Positions 6,921 to 14,693 of a DNA stretch of 36,936 bases are shown here, in pieces. The stretch covers positions 1 through 36,936 of the forward strand of contig JAZGEV010000074.1 of NCBI GenBank assembly GCA_036478895.1, written 5' to 3'. Source of the stretch: S010-17 sp036478895 (GTDB lineage: Bacteria > Bacteroidota > Bacteroidia > Flavobacteriales > Flavobacteriaceae). The notes beneath the pieces were generated by a model. The model worked only from the letters and a program-made list of their open reading frames with translations. It did no database searches and was not told where the DNA came from. The position numbers and the translations under genes are program-made. Position 1 is the stretch's first letter. Each line of letters opens with the position of its first letter.

Positions 6921-9608
6921 TTATTTATTTTTGAGTAATAATGCTTTAATTTCTGTGAGTTCTTGTTTTAGGGTTTCTATTTGTTTTTGTTGTTCTTGTA
7001 TAGCTTTGATTGCAATAACTCCAAAACCAGAATAATCCATAGTATAGTAACCTTTATCTTCACCTTCTTCTATTGGCTCGTTCACTAGATGTGGAAATAC
7101 TTTATTTACCTCTTGTGCAATAAAACCAACATGTTTATCTTCTGTTTTTTGATCTATAAAATTATAATCTACGACGTTTAATTTGTTAATTTTATCTAAT
7201 ACATTATCTAATGTATTAATATTTTTCTTTAATTCTCTATCCGAAATTGCAGTATAAGCACCTGAAGCACTGCTAAAAATACCTTTAAGACCGTTATTGG
7301 TATACATAGCTAAACTACCCGAATTGATAGTATGAAATCTCCACTCTAAATTTCCAACACCACGTCGTCTTATTGTTAAACCATTTGAAGATCCAGAATC
7401 GTGATAAACTTGAAGGTTTCCATTTATTTGTAATAAATCATAATCAAAATCTCCGTAAATTAATGGGCTAGGGGTGCTTGAGTTGTCAATATATAAACTA
7501 TTACTTCTATTAACAGGACTATTTCCTCCTGCCCCATGTCCAATGAAAATATTTCCAGTTCCATCTCTAATGGTTTTACCCGCTTCAAAACCAATTGCGG
7601 TATTGGTATGACCTGTGGTGGTGTGATAAAGTGCATTTAAACCAATAGCAGTATTTCTATTTCCTGTAGTGTTTCTATTTAATGCCGCATATCCATTCGC
7701 CGTATTCTTATAACCTGTGGTATTTTTATTTAAAGCCAAAGCACCACTTGCGGTATTATTATTTCCTGTAGTGTTTTCACGTAATGCTCCAGAGCCATTT
7801 GCTACATTAAACTCTCCAATTGTATTTCCTCTTAAGGCTTTATAACCATTTGCAACATTATCTTTACCTGTAGTATTGTTTCTCATTGCTTCATAGCCAT
7901 TAGCTACATTAATATTACCTGTGGTATTGCTATATAATGCCGCAAATCCATTTGCTGTATTGTTATTACCTGTGGTGTTAAAATACAATGCTTTATAACC
8001 GTTTGCTAAATTATAATCTCCCGAAGTATTAGAATATAAAGATCGATATCCGTTTGCTATATTGTAATTTCCATCTAAGTTGTTTTTCATTGCCTCCCAA
8101 CCAATCGCTATATTTCCATCTCCAGAGGTATTGTTATATAAAGAGGTATCTCCTAAAGCAGTGTTGCTATGACCACTCGTGTTTAAAAACAAGGACTCAG
8201 TACCAAGGGCAACGTTATTAAATCCACTAGAATTAGTCTTCATACTTTGGTAGCCTAAGGCTGTATTGGTACTGCCAATACTGTTTGCATGTAAAGTTTG
8301 ATAGCCTATTCCTACATTTCTATTATCACTACTATCATCTGTATTACCTGCATTTATTCCTAAAAAAACAGAAGAGCCATTACTTGAACCATCATTATCT
8401 GATTTTCCATCACTTAAATCGTTTATTTTTTGAACACCATTTACCGAAACCCAACTTGTGGTGCTTTGTTTCCAATAATAAAATGTATTATTGGTGGTTA
8501 AAAACACTAGCATTCCGTTTTGGTTTGCGCCAGGATTTATTGCAGGAAACGCATTTATTCTTGGGACTAACATACCATCTGTATTTTTTGGCGCTGCTGG
8601 GTTTGATGAAGAAACATCTAATAACGCCTTTGGTGCAGTTGCACTAATACCAACATTTCCGTTTTTAAGCCAAGTCATTCTTTGGGCTTCATTACCAGTA
8701 AATGTTCTAGACCATAAATTTAATTTATCTGCGCTACCATCATACTCAAACTCAAAGCCATAATCGTTAGTGCCATTGGTTTCCATTAGCTTTAAAGAAG
8801 CTTTATTTCCAAATGGCGTTTTTACTGTTATGTTGGCATCTGTGGTTTTTTCCACTTCTAGGTTTCCGTTTACTCTTAGTAAATCATTATCAAACTCTCC
8901 GTAGATTAATGGAGACGTAGAACTAGTATTTTCAATGTATAATTTATTACTTCCTGTTTCATATAAACCTGCTGAATAACCAATAGCAATATTGCCATTT
9001 CCTGTATGATTCTGAAACAAAGCTCCTACTCCTAAAGCAGTGTTTCTATATCCTGTAGTATTTTCATACAATGATTTATATCCAATTGCTGAATTACTAT
9101 AACCTGTTGTATTATAAAAAAGCACTTTATAACCATTTGCAGTATTCCATAATCCTGTTGTATTATTATAAAGAGCTTGATAACCAATGCCTACATTTTG
9201 ATTATCTGTACCATCATCATTCAAACCTGCTTCTATTCCTAAAAATATAGATGAGCCATCATGAGTACCATCATTATCTGATTTACCGTCTAATAGATCA
9301 TTAATTTTTTCGACACCTGTAGTTGTATTTACCAAAATCCAACTACTAGTAGTATTATCCCAATAATAAAAACCTTTAGTTACGCTACCATCACCAGTTG
9401 CAAAAACTAACATGCCATCTTGTGCTACGGTTGGGTTGCTTACTGGATATTCGTCTATTTTTGGTATGAGTAAACCGTCTTTATTGGTTGGTGTTACTTG
9501 GCTAGAGGAACGGATGTCTAATTGTGCGTTTGGGCTTGTGGTATTAATACCTACTTGTGCGTTTAGGTATATTGGTAGTAAAAGTACTAGGTAGATTAGA
9601 TTTTTCAT
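6921..9608 (-). CDS. Secreted fibre-like protein with C-terminal peptidase S74 self-cleaving chaperone domain
   Basis: This 895-residue protein has a signal peptide (about 1-17), then two related head segments (about 18-230 and 325-700). Each begins with a VGINTTSP- or LDVSSSNP-like stretch, a short Trp-containing domain and a KINDL(L/S)DGKSDNDG motif, followed by 17-residue repeats of the form NxAxGxxALxxNTTGxx: four full copies from residue 138 and fourteen from residue 431. The C-terminus is a peptidase S74 (endosialidase-type) intramolecular chaperone with the Ser789/Lys794 dyad in SDRELKK, then a coiled coil. In phage tail spikes this domain trimerises the fibre and cuts itself off before the serine. 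A bacterial surface fibre or adhesin is the likely role. I see no T9SS sorting domain. Confidence 0.88.
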   Translation of the reverse strand: MKNLIYLVLLLPIYLNAQVGINTTSPNAQLDIRSSSQVTPTNKDGLLIPKIDEYPVSNPTVAQDGMLVFATGDGSVTKGFYYWDNTTSSWILVNTTTGVEKINDLLDGKSDNDGTHDGSSIFLGIEAGLNDDGTDNQNVGIGYQALYNNTTGLWNTANGYKVLFYNTTGYSNSAIGYKSLYENTTGYRNTALGVGALFQNHTGNGNIAIGYSAGLYETGSNKLYIENTSSTSPLIYGEFDNDLLRVNGNLEVEKTTDANITVKTPFGNKASLKLMETNGTNDYGFEFEYDGSADKLNLWSRTFTGNEAQRMTWLKNGNVGISATAPKALLDVSSSNPAAPKNTDGMLVPRINAFPAINPGANQNGMLVFLTTNNTFYYWKQSTTSWVSVNGVQKINDLSDGKSDNDGSSNGSSVFLGINAGNTDDSSDNRNVGIGYQTLHANSIGSTNTALGYQSMKTNSSGFNNVALGTESLFLNTSGHSNTALGDTSLYNNTSGDGNIAIGWEAMKNNLDGNYNIANGYRSLYSNTSGDYNLANGYKALYFNTTGNNNTANGFAALYSNTTGNINVANGYEAMRNNTTGKDNVANGYKALRGNTIGEFNVANGSGALRENTTGNNNTASGALALNKNTTGYKNTANGYAALNRNTTGNRNTAIGLNALYHTTTGHTNTAIGFEAGKTIRDGTGNIFIGHGAGGNSPVNRSNSLYIDNSSTPSPLIYGDFDYDLLQINGNLQVYHDSGSSNGLTIRRRGVGNLEWRFHTINSGSLAMYTNNGLKGIFSSASGAYTAISDRELKKNINTLDNVLDKINKLNVVDYNFIDQKTEDKHVGFIAQEVNKVFPHLVNEPIEEGEDKGYYTMDYSGFGVIAIKAIQEQQKQIETLKQELTEIKALLLKNK
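7572..8318 (-). repeat. Array of about fourteen 51-bp coding repeats (17-residue units)
   Basis: Inside the fibre gene, residues about 431-679 are built from 17-residue units with conserved Asn, Ala, Gly, Leu and NTTG positions. A shorter block of four such units lies at about 8952-9197. Units differ from each other in DNA sequence, so this is an old protein repeat rather than a fresh tandem expansion. Confidence 0.8.
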
Positions 9609-9631
9609 AAGGTTCTGGTTTTAATAAATTT

Positions 9632-10240
9632 CTACATAAAATTATAATAGGATGTTAGCCCTGTTTCTGTACCAATAAGTTCTACATCTTTAGAGGCATT
9701 AATTTCGGTTTGGGTTCTTGCGGTGTTCCAAATACGCATTTCATCCATTTTACCAGGATAAATAACAGGAATACTTGGATTGTCAATTTTACCAATTGAT
9801 GAGTTTACATTTGGCATTGGATTGTTATCTGTTCCACTATCAATTAACACACCATCAATATATAAGTGTACTTGATTGGCACCTGAGCCTTCTTTTACTA
9901 CGGCAATATGGTGCCATTGTCCATCATTATAAGTGGCTGATGATTGTACTATTTCTCCTCCATTACCTTTCCAGTAACCTATTTTTCCATATTTCATATC
10001 AAAAACTGCTCTATTGGGTTCTGGAATAGCATATTGACCGAAGTAAAAAATATCGTTAGAGGTAGTCGTTGTTTGTATTCTTATTTCGAACGTCCAAGCA
10101 TCATTTGCTGAGGTTGTTGGTAATAATGGTGTTGCTAAAGACACATAATCTGAAGTACCGTCAAAGTGTAATGCATTGTTTTGCGAAAACGATACTAATG
10201 TTGTTAGCATTGCTATTAAAAGTAAGTTTAAATTTTTCAT
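9632..10240 (-). CDS. LamG-like (concanavalin-fold) secreted protein, probably C-terminally truncated
   Basis: The 202-residue product has a signal peptide (about 1-19, ending VSFSQ) and one LamG/jellyroll domain over almost all the rest. It shows the usual opening NALHFDGTSDYV, the WHHIAVV strand, the LYIDGVL strand and the terminal MDEMRIWN motif. It stops at SYYNF plus one residue. In related Bacteroidota proteins this stretch normally continues into a longer region and often into a sorting domain, so this copy looks shortened, with the fibre gene starting just 23 bases later. It could still be secreted and bind glycans, but no sorting signal remains. It is the first gene of the run and follows the tpiA terminators. 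Confidence 0.8.
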   Translation of the reverse strand: MKNLNLLLIAMLTTLVSFSQNNALHFDGTSDYVSLATPLLPTTSANDAWTFEIRIQTTTTSNDIFYFGQYAIPEPNRAVFDMKYGKIGYWKGNGGEIVQSSATYNDGQWHHIAVVKEGSGANQVHLYIDGVLIDSGTDNNPMPNVNSSIGKIDNPSIPVIYPGKMDEMRIWNTARTQTEINASKDVELIGTETGLTSYYNFM

Positions 10241-10352
10241 GCTATTTGTTTTAATTGGTTTATACTAATGGGTTAACTGGAAATAATTACAATTGAATTG
10301 TTCTGTAATAATCTAATTTTTAATTGGTTGCAAGTTAGAGCCGCTTACTGAT

Positions 10353-10408
10353 AAAAAACTCAGGGTATTCCCTGAATTTTACTTTTCAGGGAATACCCTG
10401 AGTTTTTT
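10353..10408 (-). terminator. Perfect 24-bp hairpin terminator downstream of tpiA
   Basis: Positions 10353-10376 pair without mismatch with 10385-10408 around an 8-base loop. An A-run on one side and a T-run on the other make it T-tailed on either strand. It lies between tpiA and the LamG gene and should stop tpiA transcription. Confidence 0.85.
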
Positions 10409-10433
10409 AAAATTACAAACCTTATTCAAACGA

Positions 10434-10463
10434 AAAAATCCTGAGTATATACTCAGGATTTTT
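10434..10463 (-). terminator. Second hairpin (30-bp perfect palindrome) downstream of tpiA
   Basis: A perfect palindrome (10434-10463, no unpaired loop base in the duplex form) has a GC-containing core CCTGAG/CTCAGG and A/T runs at both ends. It precedes the 24-bp hairpin in the direction of tpiA transcription, giving a tandem terminator. Confidence 0.75.
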
Positions 10464-10478
10464 AAATCATTTTTTTTT

Positions 10479-10525
10479 GTCTTGACTCTTGCGTCTTGAC
10501 TCTTATGTCTTGCCTCTTGCGTCTT
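10479..10525. repeat. 14-bp tandem repeat, about 3.4 copies, in the tpiA 3' flank
   Basis: Units start at 10479, 10493 and 10507, with a partial unit at 10521. The plus-strand unit is GTCTTGACTCTTGC; the second differs at its last two bases and the third at one internal base. It lies eight bases after the tpiA stop codon, before the two hairpins. Confidence 0.85.
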
Positions 10526-10533
10526 TTTAAAAC

Positions 10534-11292
10534 CTACATCGCCTTAATAATACCCGCAAACATCTCTGCTTTTAAAGCTGCGCCACCAATTAATCCACCA
10601 TCAACATCTGGCTTGCCAAAAATTTCTTGTGCGTTAGTTGGTTTTACGCTTCCTCCGTATAGAATACTTACATTATCTGCAACATCATTACCAAAACTTT
10701 CTTTGACTAAATTACGGATAAATGCATGCATTTCTTGCGCTTGCTCTGGACTTGCAGTCATTCCTGTTCCAATTGCCCAAACTGGCTCGTAGGCTAATAC
10801 GATTTTTTTCCAATCGGGTTTCTCTATATGAAATAACGCATTGGTTAGTTGAGAAGCCACTACTTTAAAATGTGCTTCTGCTTTTCTATCTTCCAATTCT
10901 TCTCCAAAACAGAAAATAATTTCAATATTATTAGCTAATGCCTGATTTACTTTTTTCTTTAACAACGCATCGTCTTCCCCAAAATAAGCACGTCTTTCTG
11001 AATGACCCAATAAAGTAATACCAACATTAATTCCACGTAAAGCTTCTGCTGAAACTTCGCCTGTAAAAGCGCCATTATCTGCAAAATGCATATTCTGAGA
11101 TGCTGTTTCGATTCTTGAATCTTTATCAGCATCATTTACCGATGCTAAGTTTACACTTACTGGTGCTATAATGACTCTATTGTTACCAATATTTAAATCT
11201 TTAATTTCATTAGTAATTGCTACTACTAAGTTTAATGAATCTTGTTTTGTTAAATTCATTTTCCAGTTTCCAGCTACTATTTTTTTTCTCAT
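10534..11292 (-). CDS. tpiA: Triose-phosphate isomerase
   Basis: TpiA interconverts dihydroxyacetone phosphate and glyceraldehyde 3-phosphate in glycolysis and gluconeogenesis in the cytoplasm. The 252-residue length is typical. All key features are present: N9 and K11 in AGNWKMN, H97 in LLGHSERR, the catalytic base E169 in AYEPVWAIGTG (which also begins flexible loop 6), and the phosphate-binding YGGSV. The ATG is at 11290-11292. It is the last gene of a four-gene minus-strand run (permease, DUF4139, thioredoxin-like, tpiA), but the 82-base gap upstream could hold its own promoter. Downstream lie a tandem repeat and two terminators. Confidence 0.97.
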   Translation of the reverse strand: MRKKIVAGNWKMNLTKQDSLNLVVAITNEIKDLNIGNNRVIIAPVSVNLASVNDADKDSRIETASQNMHFADNGAFTGEVSAEALRGINVGITLLGHSERRAYFGEDDALLKKKVNQALANNIEIIFCFGEELEDRKAEAHFKVVASQLTNALFHIEKPDWKKIVLAYEPVWAIGTGMTASPEQAQEMHAFIRNLVKESFGNDVADNVSILYGGSVKPTNAQEIFGKPDVDGGLIGGAALKAEMFAGIIKAM

Positions 11293-11325
11293 TGTTATAT
11301 TTTAAATTGTTTCTTGATTTTTTTA

Positions 11326-11355
11326 CTGCGGATTTCACAGATTTTCGTAGATTTC
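11326..11355. repeat. Short 10-bp-period intergenic repeat
   Basis: Three adjacent 10-bp units fit CNNNGATTTY on the plus strand in the 82-base gap between the thioredoxin-like gene and tpiA. From memory, similar GATTT-phased intergenic strings recur in many Bacteroidota genomes. No open reading frame or hairpin is associated with it here. Confidence 0.5.
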
Positions 11356-11374
11356 TTGTTTCTAATTAAAAAAG

Positions 11375-11875
11375 CTACTTATCTTCTTTAATTGCTTTAC
11401 TAATCTTTTTATCTTTAATTTTAATGGCTTTATACATTTTTATACTTCCGTCTTTACTAACAATTATGTATCGTGGAATCCAATCTAAGGCAATGCTCTC
11501 ACAAAATTTACTTTCTTTCCACTTGTTTACAAACAGATAATGTTCTGCTTGCAGATTGTGTTTTTCTATACCTATTTGCCATTTTTCTTTTGACTTGTCT
11601 AGCGAAAGCATCACATAAACCACTTCTTTTTCTTTGGCTTGTAATTCTTTTAATTCTGGAATACTCTTTACACAATCACTACACCAAGATGCCCAAATAT
11701 CAATAAAAACAGTTTTACCTTCATACTTTGCAAGTATTTCTTCAAAGGGTATTTTTGAGCCTTTTTGATCTATAAATATTTCTGCTAAATCTATAGCATC
11801 AAAATTGGTTTTTGTTTCTTGTGCACAACTTGTTATGGCAATACTTAATAGAAGTACAAATAATAAATGTTTCAT
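11375..11875 (-). CDS. Thioredoxin-like (TlpA/ResA-type) lipoprotein
   Basis: This 166-residue envelope thiol-disulfide protein starts with a lipoprotein signal (AITSC, Cys17 lipidated). The redox motif is WCSDC (Cys65 and Cys68) after the FIDIWAS strand, in the usual TlpA position, and IPRYIIV carries the cis-proline region of the thioredoxin fold. The family reduces or transfers electrons to periplasmic proteins such as cytochrome apoproteins; the partner here is unknown. It lies 22 bases after the DUF4139 gene and 82 before tpiA, so it is probably cotranscribed with the former. Confidence 0.9.
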   Translation of the reverse strand: MKHLLFVLLLSIAITSCAQETKTNFDAIDLAEIFIDQKGSKIPFEEILAKYEGKTVFIDIWASWCSDCVKSIPELKELQAKEKEVVYVMLSLDKSKEKWQIGIEKHNLQAEHYLFVNKWKESKFCESIALDWIPRYIIVSKDGSIKMYKAIKIKDKKISKAIKEDK

Positions 11876-11897
11876 TTTTTTAAATTTTAGTTTGTTA

Positions 11898-13487
11898 TTA
11901 GAAGAATCTAGGTGACATTAGGTTTTTTCTATCATATTCTAAAATTCCACGTTTCTTTTTTGGGTATTTAACTTTAAATTTTAAAAGTATTCGCCTTGTC
12001 TCATTTGGTTTTAAATTCAAATTCCAAGTTAACTGACCCGACCTTCCATCTAATTGTGCATTAGAAATATTTAACGCCTCCACAACCACACTTTTATCTA
12101 CTGACAATGGTAATTGATCTCGCAATTCTATTTCCATTGCTTCATTTCTATTATTTCTTACTAGCAATTCATAAGTAAGTTCATCAGTAATAGTAACACC
12201 AATAAACTTTTCTTTTCGCATACTACTTAATTTTCTACGTGTAACTGTATACGAATTATCTTTCCCTAACGAAATATCTAAAGTCTTACCAACTTGCTGT
12301 GTGTTTAACTGAGAAACTCCTTGAAACGTATTCTTATAATACAAACTTATTGGCCCGTTTAATAAACCCATATTTTCCCAATTGGATATACTTGCAATTA
12401 CAAACGCACCATCTTTCACTTTTGGTATCGATAAAGTATAATAAGATGCTTTTTTAACAAAGGTTTTTACATCGATTAAATGCGGTGTTGCATCAGACGG
12501 AATTAAATGTAAATCTTCAATTTTAAAACGTGTGCTTAAATCATCTACAGGAATAACTTCATAACTAGTATCATTTTTATCATATTGGTTATAATTCCCT
12601 TTTGCTTTGCTCAATCTACCTTCGGCTTCGTCATTATAAGATTCTTCATCCAAAACCCAACTATTCATTTTTGGCTTAGTTACGTCATCCAAAGGATCCA
12701 TAATAGCCAATGTAATTGGTTTGTGATTCCAATCATTACCCGTATCATTATAGATGTTTGCTTGATAATTTAGCGTAACATCTTCTCCTTTTCCATTGGT
12801 TCTTATTGCGTAAGTAGGTTTCCAAATGGCATTACTTACTAAATACCTTAGCTCAACATTACTTACCGTATCGGTTTTACTTATCACTGTAATACGGATA
12901 ATTGAATTTATTTTTTTTAGTTTCTCTTTTAATTTTCTTTTTTCATTTTCAAATTTGGCTACACTTTTTTGGAATTTTTTGATGTTATTTTCTTCTTCAA
13001 AAATTCTAATATGCAATGCTTTCATTTTATTTCTAAAATAGGTTGCGCCTTCATCAATTTGCGTAAATGAAACATTGTTTCCAATATTCATATTCGCTTC
13101 TAAATACATTAGCTCTTTTTTTAGCGTGTTTAATTCTACAGATAGTAAAGATTCTTCACTTTTAAAGTGTTCTTCTTTTAAAACTAATTGCTGCCATTCA
13201 GAATTATTCAGTAAAAAATCGAGATTTTCTTCAATATTAATCGCATAAACTTTCACATCGTTAGACAAGGAAACCTTTAAACCTTCTTTTAATATTCTTG
13301 ATGAAATTCCTTTAAAAAGCACATCTGATTTCCCTTTAGAAATAGAAACTTGGGATTTTCTAGAAATCTCTGCACTATTTAAAAAAACAGTTATTTCATC
13401 AATCGTGTGATTTGCTACAATATCTTCGGTTGTAACCGAATTGAAAATGGGAATTAAAAATAGTAATAGGATTGATATTGTTTTCAT
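11898..13487 (-). CDS. DUF4139 (MuiA-like) secreted protein
   Basis: The 529-residue protein has a signal peptide (about 1-18), an N-terminal DUF4140-like segment with the ITVFLNSAEISR opening, a charged coiled coil (about 100-195), and a large C-terminal beta-rich DUF4139 region from about residue 205. The latter contains LRYLVSNAIWKPTYAIR and TLNYQANIYNDTGNDW, where the family typically has YxVxxAxWxPxYdlR and vxlxYxAxVxqxTGEdW. The family includes the mucoidy inhibitor MuiA; its biochemical function is unknown. It ends in a short basic tail without a sorting domain, so it is likely periplasmic. Ten bases separate it from the upstream permease and 22 from the thioredoxin-like gene, so it is in an operon. 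Confidence 0.88.
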   Translation of the reverse strand: MKTISILLLFLIPIFNSVTTEDIVANHTIDEITVFLNSAEISRKSQVSISKGKSDVLFKGISSRILKEGLKVSLSNDVKVYAINIEENLDFLLNNSEWQQLVLKEEHFKSEESLLSVELNTLKKELMYLEANMNIGNNVSFTQIDEGATYFRNKMKALHIRIFEEENNIKKFQKSVAKFENEKRKLKEKLKKINSIIRITVISKTDTVSNVELRYLVSNAIWKPTYAIRTNGKGEDVTLNYQANIYNDTGNDWNHKPITLAIMDPLDDVTKPKMNSWVLDEESYNDEAEGRLSKAKGNYNQYDKNDTSYEVIPVDDLSTRFKIEDLHLIPSDATPHLIDVKTFVKKASYYTLSIPKVKDGAFVIASISNWENMGLLNGPISLYYKNTFQGVSQLNTQQVGKTLDISLGKDNSYTVTRRKLSSMRKEKFIGVTITDELTYELLVRNNRNEAMEIELRDQLPLSVDKSVVVEALNISNAQLDGRSGQLTWNLNLKPNETRRILLKFKVKYPKKKRGILEYDRKNLMSPRFF

Positions 13488-13497
13488 TTTCTAATTT

Positions 13498-14574
13498 TTA
13501 TGCATTTCTAATTCTAGGATCTAACCATCCGTAAATGACATCTACAAATATATTGATAATAATAAACATAGTTGCTATTATTATAGATGAACCTATAATT
13601 ACAGGATAATCTTTTTCGTTTAATGCGGTGATAATTTCTTTTCCCAAGCCATTCCATCCAAAAATATATTCTACAAAAACAGCGCCTGCCAGCAAGGATG
13701 CAAACCAGCCAGATATTGCTGTAACTACAGGGTTTAAAGCATTTTTTAAGGCATGTTTTCGTATGATTTTATAGGTAGATAAGCCTTTTGCTTTGGCGGT
13801 ACGAATATAATCCTGACTCATAACTTCCAACAACGAATTTTTCATTAACGGAATAATTACCGCCAAAGGACGAATTCCTAAAACAATGGCTGGCAAAATG
13901 AGGTTCTTTAACTGAATGTATTTTCCTTCACCAAAATCATCGACTTCATACAAACTACCTGTCATATTTAAATTGGTGTATTTATGCAATACAAAACCAA
14001 AAAACCACGCAAATAATATTGCCGAGAAAAAAGAAGGCACACTCATTCCAAAGATGCTAATAATAGATATTATCCTATCAAAAAAACTGTCTTTAAATAA
14101 GGCAGAAAGAATTCCTAAAAATATACCTACAACTATGGCAATCAAAATAGCCGTTATTGCTAATACTGCCGTATTTGGTAATGTATTACTTATTATTTGT
14201 GCTACTTTTTTACCGCTTTTATGATAGGATTCTCGTAAATAAGGCTTCTTTAAAACTACGGTAGTTTTAGCCATTGAAAATAAAGGAAAATACTTAAATT
14301 TATTTTTTTCTAAGGCTGTAAAATCCGATTGTTTGTTGCTATGAAAAGAGATTGGTGACAAATCATTTAAGTATAAAACGTATTGTGTTAATAACGGTTT
14401 ATCAAAACCATATTTTTTCTTAATTGCCATTAATTGTTCACTGTCTTCATTTTGACCTTGCATCATTTGTGCGGCATCTCCTGGTATTTTATGTAGGATG
14501 AAAAAGATAATGGTAACAACACCAAAAAGTGTAATGACTCCGTAAAGAAATTTTGAAAAAAAACGTTTTATCAA
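13498..14574 (-). CDS. DppB/OppB-type ABC transporter permease
   Basis: This 358-residue inner-membrane permease belongs to the binding-protein-dependent transport family. The N-terminal membrane helix carries GVVTIIFFILHKIPGD, the family hallmark. A periplasmic loop follows, then several helices and the cytoplasmic EAA loop (RKHALKNALNPVVT), and it ends GWLDPRIR as DppB-like proteins do. The start is TTG (14572-14574); no in-frame ATG was found nearby upstream, and the conserved N-terminal helix needs this start. No partner permease (DppC), ATPase (DppD/F) or binding protein is adjacent, so its partners must be elsewhere. Substrates of the family are usually peptides or nickel; none can be assigned here. 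Confidence 0.9.
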   Translation of the reverse strand: MIKRFFSKFLYGVITLFGVVTIIFFILHKIPGDAAQMMQGQNEDSEQLMAIKKKYGFDKPLLTQYVLYLNDLSPISFHSNKQSDFTALEKNKFKYFPLFSMAKTTVVLKKPYLRESYHKSGKKVAQIISNTLPNTAVLAITAILIAIVVGIFLGILSALFKDSFFDRIISIISIFGMSVPSFFSAILFAWFFGFVLHKYTNLNMTGSLYEVDDFGEGKYIQLKNLILPAIVLGIRPLAVIIPLMKNSLLEVMSQDYIRTAKAKGLSTYKIIRKHALKNALNPVVTAISGWFASLLAGAVFVEYIFGWNGLGKEIITALNEKDYPVIIGSSIIIATMFIIINIFVDVIYGWLDPRIRNA

Positions 14575-14693
14575 TTTTATAAATTTAATTATTGAAGTTG
14601 TAAAGCTACTTTATTTTATTGAACATATTCTTAATTTCAGTTTATATTGTATAGGAATAAAAAAACTAAAACTGATTTTTATTAAAAAAACGA

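Noticed and set aside
8285..8647. 120-codon plus-strand frame opposite the fibre gene
   Set aside because: Its His/Tyr/Leu-rich composition is the antisense shadow of the repeat-coding minus strand; there is no start context or recognisable domain.
7572..9197. Regular 51-bp repeats that could be mistaken for a CRISPR or minisatellite
   Set aside because: Units are divergent, contiguous without spacers, and in frame with a protein repeat inside a large coding region.
6921..10240. Prophage remnant, because of the tail-fibre-type S74 domain
   Set aside because: No other phage gene, integrase or attachment site is visible, and both proteins carry bacterial signal peptides.
14638..14675. TCAGTTT/AAACTGA inverted repeat after the surface-protein array
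   Set aside because: The stem is only 7 bp with a 24-base loop and no T-run after it, so it is too weak to call a terminator.
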